Positions 18,336 through 25,052 of a stretch of 39,845 nucleotides of DNA are shown here, piece after piece. Under the pieces are notes generated by a model that was not told where the DNA came from, did not search any database, and saw only the letters and a program-made list of their open reading frames with translations. The position numbers and the translations under genes are program-made. Source of the stretch: Phycisphaeraceae bacterium (GTDB lineage Bacteria > Planctomycetota > Phycisphaerae > Phycisphaerales > UBA1924). Numbering within the stretch: the first letter of the stretch is position 1; the number at the start of each line of letters is the position of its first letter. Location of the stretch: NCBI GenBank assembly GCA_019636495.1, contig JAHBXL010000024.1, positions 1-39,845 on the forward strand. Reading direction: 5' to 3'.

Positions 18336-18378
18336 GCACGTCGGGGCTGGCCCACCGGGCCGGCCCCGTGCTCGTTTT
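18336..18378 (+). terminator. Probable Rho-independent terminator after the basic-peptide gene
   Basis: GGGGCTGGCCC (18343-18353) pairs with GGGCCGGCCCC (18357-18367) through one G-U pair and an ACC loop. The stem can be extended by GCAC/GTGC across a small bulge and is followed by TCGTTTT. It lies about 140 nt after the small ORF. The intervening 18197-18335 holds a CGCCGC-GAAA-GCGGCG tetraloop hairpin (18255-18270) and a direct repeat CTCGAAGCAC, but no further gene that I can support. The transcript may therefore carry a structured 3' part. Confidence 0.6.
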
Positions 18379-18436
18379 GAGACGCTGCGCACCGCGACGG
18401 GTGGACCGCGCGGCCCGAGTTGTCCACAATCCGGCG

Positions 18437-19078
18437 ATGTCCGACGACCCGAATGCCCGCCAAGGCCTGAGACTGCTCCGCCGCTATCGTGCAGCGACGC
18501 TGGCGTTCGGCGATCGGCGCGCCCACGTGCAGTTTGTCTTCAGCCCCGCCACCGGCCGCATCGTGATGCCGGTCGGCTCCGACGCCGCGGCCCTGGACGA
18601 GTTCACGCTCTACCTTCCCACCGAGAGCGATTGCGATGCGACCGCGCTGTTGATCCCCGCGCGCATCGAGCGGCCCGAGGCAGAGGAATCGGTCGATCGC
18701 TGGTCGGCCTATCACGGCCTGCCGCCCGGCGGCTGCGCCTGGACGAGTTCGCGAGTCCTCGGCATCAAGAGCACGGCAGATTCTGGCGACGCCGTCATGG
18801 ATGAAGCCGCGCTCACGGTCGCCAACCCGCTGGGCCGGTCAGAGTTCGGGGTCATCCGTGCCGCGAACGCGGACCGCCCGCGGCTGACCCGCGCCGTCCA
18901 CGCGATCACCGGGGCAAGCGTCTCCGGGGCGCTCTGCGTCGGCGTCGACGAACTTGGAATCGACATCCGCGCCCCCTTCGGCATCGTCCGGATCGAGTTC
19001 CCCGCCGCCGCGGCAGATGCCGCAGCCGCCGAAGCCATGCTCCGCGAGCACATCCTGGCACGGGGCGATGCCGCGTGA
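18437..19078 (+). CDS. Putative split-barrel/DUF2470-like protein (HugZ-type layout)
   Basis: A 213-residue protein from ATG 18437. The N-terminal part (about 15-125) reads like an FMN-binding split barrel of the pyridoxamine-oxidase type: RYRAATLAFG, HVQFVFSPATGRIVMPV, an acidic strand, then VDRWSAYHG. The C-terminal part (about 135-205), with NADRPRLTRAV, ALCVGVDELGIDIRAPFG and VRIEFPAA, resembles DUF2470, where an N-D/H-x motif is followed by a G.D..G.DLR strand. That order recalls heme-utilisation HugZ proteins, but the match is by eye and weak in the first half; the His of the usual NADH motif is Arg here. It is co-translated with the next gene through a GTGA overlap (19075-19078). Confidence 0.6.
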   Translation: MSDDPNARQGLRLLRRYRAATLAFGDRRAHVQFVFSPATGRIVMPVGSDAAALDEFTLYLPTESDCDATALLIPARIERPEAEESVDRWSAYHGLPPGGCAWTSSRVLGIKSTADSGDAVMDEAALTVANPLGRSEFGVIRAANADRPRLTRAVHAITGASVSGALCVGVDELGIDIRAPFGIVRIEFPAAAADAAAAEAMLREHILARGDAA

Positions 19079-20340
19079 GAGAAGCCCACGCGCATCTCGC
19101 CTCGCTCGGGCAGTCGCTGGCGATGCCCTCGCTCGAATCGTGCCGCGGCCTGGCGGAGTGCCTCGATCGCGTGCGCGCAGCCGCCGCCGCGGCGGCACCG
19201 GGCACGTTCATCCGCCTCCACAGCGCGCGGCCCGAGGGCTGGCCCGAAGCGCGGTGGCCGAGCATCGGCGATCTGGATGCCGCCTCGCCGGACAACCCCT
19301 GCGTGCTGATGTCCTTCGATCACCACGCCGCGGCGGCCAATACAGCCGCGCTCGCCGCCGCCGCCATCGCGCACGGACAGTGCATTGAGCCCAACGGCGT
19401 CGTCGTTATCGATGCGGCGGGACGGCCGACCGGCCTGCTGCTCGAGGGCGCGGCGTACGCCGTCTGGGGCGCTGCGCCCGAACCGACACCGACCGAACGG
19501 CGCTTGCAACTGCGCGCAGCGCTCGACCACCTGCACGCCCTCGGCTTCTCGGAGGTGCACGACCTGCACTCGCAGGACTGGCTCGGCCCGGAACTGGCCG
19601 CGATCGAGCGCGCCGGTCACCTGCCCATGTCGGTTCACCTCTACCCGCCCGCTGCACGGCTGGAGGCCGACTTCGCTGCACGCAGCGACTGGGAGTCGTC
19701 TCGACTGCGCCTGGCAGGCGGGAAACTGTTCGCCGATGGCACGCTCAACAGCCGCACCGCGGCGATGCTCGCCGACTATTGCGACCCCATGCCCGATATG
19801 CCGCGTGGCCAGATCATGCTCGATGGCGCGGTGCTTCGAGAGCGGCTCGCCGCGGCGGAACACCTCGGCCTGCACCTCGCCGTGCACGCGATCGGCGATG
19901 CGGCCGTGCGCTTCGTGCTCGACGCGATTGACGAGGTCTCGCTCCGTCGCCGTGCCGACATGGCCCGAAGGCACCGCATCGAGCATTGTGAACTGATCGA
20001 TGCCGCCGACGTGCCGCGTTTCAGCCAACTCGGCGTCGTGTGCAGCGTGCAACCCTGTCACTTGCTGTCGGATGTCGAGGCTCTGCACCGCTACCTCCCC
20101 CATTGCATCGACCGTGTTCTGTCTCTGCGCGAGTTGATCGACTCCGGCCTCCGACCCGGCGACGACCTGATTTTCGGCAGCGATGTGCCGATCGTGCGTG
20201 CTGATCCCGCCGACAGCATTCAGGCGGCCGTGCATCGCCGCCGCGCGGGCACGCCGGAGTCGGATGCGATCGCGTGGTCGCAGCGCATCAGCGAACACGA
20301 GGCCCGAGCCGCGTTCACCCCCCATCCCTCTCCCCATTGA
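19075..20340 (+). CDS. Amidohydrolase family 3 (YtcJ-like) metal-dependent hydrolase
   Basis: A 421-residue TIM-barrel hydrolase. Metal and active-site landmarks in order are HAH near the N-terminus (residues 4-6), LAGGKLFADGTLNSRTAAML, HAIGDAAVRFVLDAI, RRHRIEHCELI and FGSDVPIVRADP. These match the YtcJ-type amidohydrolase 3 branch, whose substrates are mostly unknown. The family usually carries about 50-100 extra N-terminal residues forming a beta-sandwich before the HxH motif. Here translation starts only three residues before it, at GTG 19075 overlapping the previous stop, so this is a trimmed version. The next gene begins 13 nt downstream, giving a likely three-gene operon. Confidence 0.8.
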   Translation: MREAHAHLASLGQSLAMPSLESCRGLAECLDRVRAAAAAAAPGTFIRLHSARPEGWPEARWPSIGDLDAASPDNPCVLMSFDHHAAAANTAALAAAAIAHGQCIEPNGVVVIDAAGRPTGLLLEGAAYAVWGAAPEPTPTERRLQLRAALDHLHALGFSEVHDLHSQDWLGPELAAIERAGHLPMSVHLYPPAARLEADFAARSDWESSRLRLAGGKLFADGTLNSRTAAMLADYCDPMPDMPRGQIMLDGAVLRERLAAAEHLGLHLAVHAIGDAAVRFVLDAIDEVSLRRRADMARRHRIEHCELIDAADVPRFSQLGVVCSVQPCHLLSDVEALHRYLPHCIDRVLSLRELIDSGLRPGDDLIFGSDVPIVRADPADSIQAAVHRRRAGTPESDAIAWSQRISEHEARAAFTPHPSPH

Positions 20341-20352
20341 GACCCACGCCCC

Positions 20353-21342
20353 ATGCCCCCCACCTCCAAGTCAACCGCCTCCTCCTCGCTGGTCGCCGTC
20401 ACCCGCGCTGTACCGGGCGAGGTGGACATCCCCGGCGCGGAGGTCCGCATCGCGCCCGCCGAGCCGCAGATGACCCGCGGGCAACTGCTGGAGTTTGTCC
20501 GCGGCAGCGCCGTCGTGGTCTCGATGTTCCACGACCGCATCGACGCCGAGTTTCTCGACGCCGCCGGGCCGCAACTCCGAGGCGTGTGCAACTTCGCCGT
20601 CGGCGTCGACAACTTCGACCTGGCCGAATGCCGGCGGCGGAGCATCGCGGTCACCAACACACCCGACGCCGTCACCGAGGGCACGGCGAACATCGCCTTT
20701 GCCCTGATGCTCGCCGCGGCAAGGCGCGTCGGCGAGGGCGACCGGTTCGTCCGCGCGGGGAAGTTCGAGCGGCAGGGGAACATCTTTCCGACGGGGTGGC
20801 TGGGCGTACACACCACGGGGCAGACGCTGCTCATCATCGGCGCGGGCAGGATCGGCCGCGCCGTCGCGCTGCGGGCGCTGGGCTTTGGCATGCGGGTCAT
20901 GTACGTCGCGCGTACAGCGCACCCGGATTTCGAGCAGGCGCCGATCGCGGCCGAGCGCATCGAACTCGACGAGGGCCTTCGTCGCGCGGACTTTGTCAGC
21001 ATCCACACGCCGCTGACGCCCGAGACCCGCCACCTGATCGATGCCCGGCGTCTGGGGCTGATGAAGCCCACGGCGGTGCTGGTGAACACCGCCCGCGGTC
21101 CCGTGGTGGATGAGAAAGCGCTGGCTTCGGCTCTTCGCGCGGGGGTGATCTTCGGCGCGGGCTTGGATGTGTTCGAGTTCGAGCCGCGGGTGCTTCCCGA
21201 ACTTCTGGAGTGCGACAACGCGGTGTTCACCCCGCACATCGGCTCGGGCGAGCGGAAGTACCGCGAGTTGATGACGGCGATGGTGTGCGCCAACGCCCGC
21301 GCCATCCTTGCCGGCGAGCGACCGCCGAATCTCGTTGCGTAG
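20353..21342 (+). CDS. D-isomer specific 2-hydroxyacid dehydrogenase
   Basis: A 329-residue NAD(P)-dependent dehydrogenase of the glyoxylate/hydroxypyruvate reductase-like group. The substrate domain shows FAVGVDNFDL and NTPDAVTEGTANIAFALML. The nucleotide domain has the GAGRIGRAV dinucleotide loop. The catalytic triad is visible as Arg in NTARGPVVDE, Glu in DVFEFEP and His in FTPHIGSG. The start ATG 20353 lies 13 nt after the amidohydrolase, so the two are probably co-transcribed. The Val-Gly-Val-Asp-Asn pattern before the active site matches glyoxylate reductases better than phosphoglycerate dehydrogenases, but the substrate is not settled. It converges with the methyltransferase gene, 9 nt apart. 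Confidence 0.9.
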   Translation: MPPTSKSTASSSLVAVTRAVPGEVDIPGAEVRIAPAEPQMTRGQLLEFVRGSAVVVSMFHDRIDAEFLDAAGPQLRGVCNFAVGVDNFDLAECRRRSIAVTNTPDAVTEGTANIAFALMLAAARRVGEGDRFVRAGKFERQGNIFPTGWLGVHTTGQTLLIIGAGRIGRAVALRALGFGMRVMYVARTAHPDFEQAPIAAERIELDEGLRRADFVSIHTPLTPETRHLIDARRLGLMKPTAVLVNTARGPVVDEKALASALRAGVIFGAGLDVFEFEPRVLPELLECDNAVFTPHIGSGERKYRELMTAMVCANARAILAGERPPNLVA

Positions 21343-21351
21343 CGTTGCCCT

Positions 21352-22293
21352 TCAGGCGCGATCCAGCAGACGACGTGCCGCGCCCGCGATCCGTGCGCAA
21401 AGCGGCGGGTTCAGCACGCCGTGCAGGCGCGACAGCGTTGCCGCATCCGGCTCACACTCCCACGGCTCGCCGATCAGGCCGCGCAGACACGAAGCATCGA
21501 ACCGCGCGCCCGGGACGCGCTCGGGCAGGCGGATGGCACCGATGTTCGGCACCGCGCCCCCGCCGGCGCTCTTCTCGTGCGGCCAGGCGTCATAGAGCAA
21601 CTTGGCCCCCCGCTCGCCCCAATGCACGTCCTCGCCGGTCCGCGCGGCGAACTCGGCCGCGCGTGCCGGAAGGTTGATGTCGTGCAGGATCACCCACGCC
21701 CCGGGCGCAAGGGCGGGCAGAACGCCGAGCAGGTCCGCCACGGGGTACGGGTGCTTGTGGCAGGCATCGATGAACACCAACGGCAGAAGGTGCCCGCCGC
21801 GCGTCCCAATCTCCCGCCCGATGTCCGCGGCGACGCGGCCCGCGTGGATGGTGGCGCGGTCGGCCAGCAACGGGGTCATCTGCCTCGCGGCGTAGCCCAC
21901 CGGCACGCCCGGGTCCCAGTACACGTGCGACATCAGATCGAACGTCTCGACGCTCCACGGCGAAGCGCCGTGCACATCGGCCATCGCGCGGAGCAGTACC
22001 GCTGTGGAAACACCCGACGCCGTGCCCAGTTCAACCATCATCCGCGGCCGGATGGCCCGCACCATGTCCCAAAGGAACATCGCATCGTCGAGCAGTACCG
22101 CGCCGCGCGCATCATCAGGCGGCCTGTACCACGCGGCCAGCGCGGCAAGGCCGTCGGGGTCTTCTCGCAGTCCGAACCGCGCGGCAATCCGGTTGTGCGC
22201 GGGACGATAATCCGCCAGCACGACCTCGCGCTCCGCCCGATCGGGCGCGCCGACAAGCGGGCTGGTTCTTGGGATGGTGGGAGCAGATTCCAC
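21352..22293 (-). CDS. Class I SAM-dependent methyltransferase (Methyltransf_24 / cephalosporin hydroxylase-like)
   Basis: The product has a Rossmann methyltransferase core. Motif I is MMVELGTASGVSTAVLLRA, and a later strand VFIDACHKHPYPVADLL plus WVILHDINLP fit O-methyltransferases of the type found in surface-glycan and rhamnosyl-hydroxylase clusters. The start is uncertain. I used GTG 22293, which gives 313 residues beginning VESAPTIPRTSPLVG. The frame stays open to 22665, but that stretch is Arg/Pro-rich and antisense to the glycosyltransferase. GTG further inside is also possible. Divergence from a tandem glycosyltransferase suggests a role in modifying a surface polysaccharide, which is inference from position. 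Confidence 0.75.
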   Translation of the reverse strand: MESAPTIPRTSPLVGAPDRAEREVVLADYRPAHNRIAARFGLREDPDGLAALAAWYRPPDDARGAVLLDDAMFLWDMVRAIRPRMMVELGTASGVSTAVLLRAMADVHGASPWSVETFDLMSHVYWDPGVPVGYAARQMTPLLADRATIHAGRVAADIGREIGTRGGHLLPLVFIDACHKHPYPVADLLGVLPALAPGAWVILHDINLPARAAEFAARTGEDVHWGERGAKLLYDAWPHEKSAGGGAVPNIGAIRLPERVPGARFDASCLRGLIGEPWECEPDAATLSRLHGVLNPPLCARIAGAARRLLDRA

Positions 22294-22379
22294 GGCCGGT
22301 GAGCCATGGTAGACAGCGGCGGCACCTGCCCCAGCATGAGCGCGGCGCAGCCCTTCCGGACCTACTCTTGGCCGTGCCC

Positions 22380-24890
22380 ATGCCGCCGACGGATGCGACC
22401 GATGTTTCCGCCCTTCCGACCGCCGCGCCAGGGATGCGCGAGGCGATCGGCGCACTTGCTCCGACGCGCCCGGTACGCGTGGAATGGGACCGTTCGGCAG
22501 CGCCGACGCTGCGACCGATCCGGATCGCCGTCGTCGTCCCCTGCTACAACCGACGCGCTGATGCCGAGGCGGTGCTGGCCGATCTCGCGGCGGTCGAGAC
22601 CGGCATTGAACTCGATGGCGCGATGCGGGCGATCGACCTCCGCGTGCTGCTGGTTGACAACGCATCGGACCAGCCGCTTTCGACGATCACCGGGCCGTGG
22701 GAGGGGAAACTGCCCGGCTTAGGCGGGCTCGCGCTCGAGCATCTGCGGTCCGACACCAACACCGGCGGCAGCGGCGGATACAACGCGGGCATGGCGCGGG
22801 TGTTGTCGTGGTGGAAGGACGGCGCGACAGACGACGACCCCTGGGACCCCGACTACGTCTGGCTGGTGGATAGCGATGCGCGCGTTGCGCCGACCACGCT
22901 CTCGCGCCTGCTGGATGTTCTCGAAGGCAACGAAGCGATCGTCGCCGCGGGGAGTGTCATCTGCGACCCGTTGACGGGACAGGCGTTCGAACTGGGCGGA
23001 AACCAGAACCCGCTCACCGGCCACTTCGAGCCGATGGTGCTCGGCGGGGCGGGCGTGACAGGCTCGCGCGGCGGGCTGGTGGATTGCGACTACGTCGCGG
23101 CGTGCTGCGCACTGGTGCGCACTGACGCGATCCGCGCGACCGGCCTGTTCCCCGATCGATTCCTGAATGCCGACGACGTCGAGTGGTTCATCCGTATGAA
23201 GCAGCGGACGGGCGGGAGAGTCGTGGGCGTGCCGGCCTCGGTCGCCATGCACCCGCGATTCGACCGCTTCCCGACCTGGACGCGGTACTACTCCTGCCGC
23301 AACGCGTTCGGTCCGCTGGAGGCCGTGGGCGCGGGCAAGTACGGCCGCGCGGTGCGGGCGTACCGCGAATCGCTCCGCGCTGTGCAGCAGGCGATCAACG
23401 GGCGCACGGACCTGGCGCGACTGCACGTGCGCGGCCTGGCCGACGCCGCGGCGAAGCGGACAATCGGCCCCGCGCCCGAAGGCACAATCGCCCTGATGCC
23501 GACGCGGCCGTGGAGCGCGCTGGCCGACGACCTCCGACGGGTTCTGGGCGACCGCGCAGCAAGCGCGACGCTGTACGTGCTCAACGATCTGCAACTGCCC
23601 GCCCCCGCGGCGAGAGCGATGCACGCGCAACTCGCCACGCTCGATCTGTCGCGACCGTGGCCGACACCGCGGCGGGAGGCCGGGATGGTCTCGTCGCTGG
23701 CCCGCGCGGCGTGTCGATTTGTGCTCGGCCCGCGCGCCACCGTTGCGATCGCGCCGGCCCGCGGCCGCCCGTCGTCGTGGCACGCGGGACGCTTGGTCGT
23801 GCAGGTGAACGCGCAGGGATATGTGCTGCACAGACCGCGAAGGCTCCATACCGCTTGGAACGCCGCGCGGACGATTGCCGCGTGCCTGTGGCATTCGGCC
23901 CGCGTCACGTTCCGCGAGCCCGAGTATGCCGAACTCCCCACCGCGCCCCAAGGCCCCGCCGTGCGTCCTGACTCCGCGGTCGGGCCCGCGCTGGCCGGCG
24001 CGCCCCGGCGAATGACCATCGCCACGGTTGTGCTGAGTTACAACAGGTGGGATGCGCTCCGCCGGACCCTCGCCGCGTTGATGATCGACCCCGCCGCGGC
24101 GCGCGGCGTTGTGGTCGTCGACAACGCCTCGACCGACGGCACGCCCGAGCGCGTCCGCGCGGAGTTCCCCGGGGTGCGCCTGATCGTGCTGGACCAGAAC
24201 ATCGGCGTCGCGGCGTTCAACCGCGGCGTCGCCGAGACCGAATCTGAGTTTGTACTGATTCTCGACGACGATGCGACCGTCTCGCCGCGTGCGCTCAGCG
24301 CGGCGGCGTCGATGCTCGAACGCAGGCCCGACCTCGCGGCCATCGCGCTGCACCCGCGGCATCCGCAAACGGGCCGGAGCGAGTGGCCCTTTGCTCACGA
24401 AAGCGCGACCTCCGACAACTGGCCGGTCATGGGGTGCGCCAATCTCGTGCGCCGCGCCGACTGGGATGCCGTCGGCGGCTACGAGGGAGCGTTCTTCCTC
24501 TATCGCAACGATACCGACCTGGCGTTGAAACTGCTCGCGGCTGGGCGCGGCGTGCATTTCGACCCTTCGCTTGTCGCGCTGCACGACACGCCCGCGGGCG
24601 CCGGCGGGCGAAAGAGCACGCGCTGGCACACTCTGGCAACACGCAACTGGGTCTGGCTGGCGCGGCGACATGCGCGCGGTTCGCTCGCGCTGGCCGCCGC
24701 GCTGCTCGGCTGGGCGTGGGCGCATCGGCTGGCGGGGCTGAGCCCGTCGCGCCAGTGGGCATCGCTCCGCGGCGGGTTTTCGGGCCTGTTCTCGCCGCCG
24801 CCGCCGCTGCCGCAGGGATTGGACCGGCCCGATGGGACGCACCTGCTGCGCCTGCTGAATCTGCGCTTCGGCACAGGCCGACGCGAGTAG
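22380..24890 (+). CDS. Tandem two-domain family 2 glycosyltransferase
   Basis: An 836-residue protein with two GT2 catalytic domains. Domain 1 (about residues 45-330) begins RIAVVVPCYNR, has the metal-binding DSD in VWLVDSDARV, and NADDVEWFIRMK, similar to galactofuranosyltransferase GlfT2-like enzymes. Domain 2 (about 545-770) begins TIATVVLSYNRWDAL, has VVVDNASTDGTPE, LDDDATVSP and LYRNDTDLALKLLAAG, typical of rhamnosyltransferase-like GT2 enzymes. The middle has no recognised domain. A hydrophobic helix at about 765-790 may contact the membrane. I chose ATG 22380 (MPPTDATDV); TTG 22269 would overlap the divergent methyltransferase. Two active sites in one chain suggest alternating addition of two sugars to a surface polymer. 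Confidence 0.85.
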   Translation: MPPTDATDVSALPTAAPGMREAIGALAPTRPVRVEWDRSAAPTLRPIRIAVVVPCYNRRADAEAVLADLAAVETGIELDGAMRAIDLRVLLVDNASDQPLSTITGPWEGKLPGLGGLALEHLRSDTNTGGSGGYNAGMARVLSWWKDGATDDDPWDPDYVWLVDSDARVAPTTLSRLLDVLEGNEAIVAAGSVICDPLTGQAFELGGNQNPLTGHFEPMVLGGAGVTGSRGGLVDCDYVAACCALVRTDAIRATGLFPDRFLNADDVEWFIRMKQRTGGRVVGVPASVAMHPRFDRFPTWTRYYSCRNAFGPLEAVGAGKYGRAVRAYRESLRAVQQAINGRTDLARLHVRGLADAAAKRTIGPAPEGTIALMPTRPWSALADDLRRVLGDRAASATLYVLNDLQLPAPAARAMHAQLATLDLSRPWPTPRREAGMVSSLARAACRFVLGPRATVAIAPARGRPSSWHAGRLVVQVNAQGYVLHRPRRLHTAWNAARTIAACLWHSARVTFREPEYAELPTAPQGPAVRPDSAVGPALAGAPRRMTIATVVLSYNRWDALRRTLAALMIDPAAARGVVVVDNASTDGTPERVRAEFPGVRLIVLDQNIGVAAFNRGVAETESEFVLILDDDATVSPRALSAAASMLERRPDLAAIALHPRHPQTGRSEWPFAHESATSDNWPVMGCANLVRRADWDAVGGYEGAFFLYRNDTDLALKLLAAGRGVHFDPSLVALHDTPAGAGGRKSTRWHTLATRNWVWLARRHARGSLALAAALLGWAWAHRLAGLSPSRQWASLRGGFSGLFSPPPPLPQGLDRPDGTHLLRLLNLRFGTGRRE

Positions 24891-25052
24891 GGCGCGATGA
24901 ATCGACTCGTTATGGGCCGGTACGTGGGGCGCTGTGCGGTTCGCGCCGGTTGCCGCCGCGAACGGGGTGGCGGCGCACGGTGAATCGGTCAGGCTCTGCG
25001 CAAGAGATGGCGATGCTCCTTCCCGGACGAGTCCCTCGGGGAAAGGAGGATC

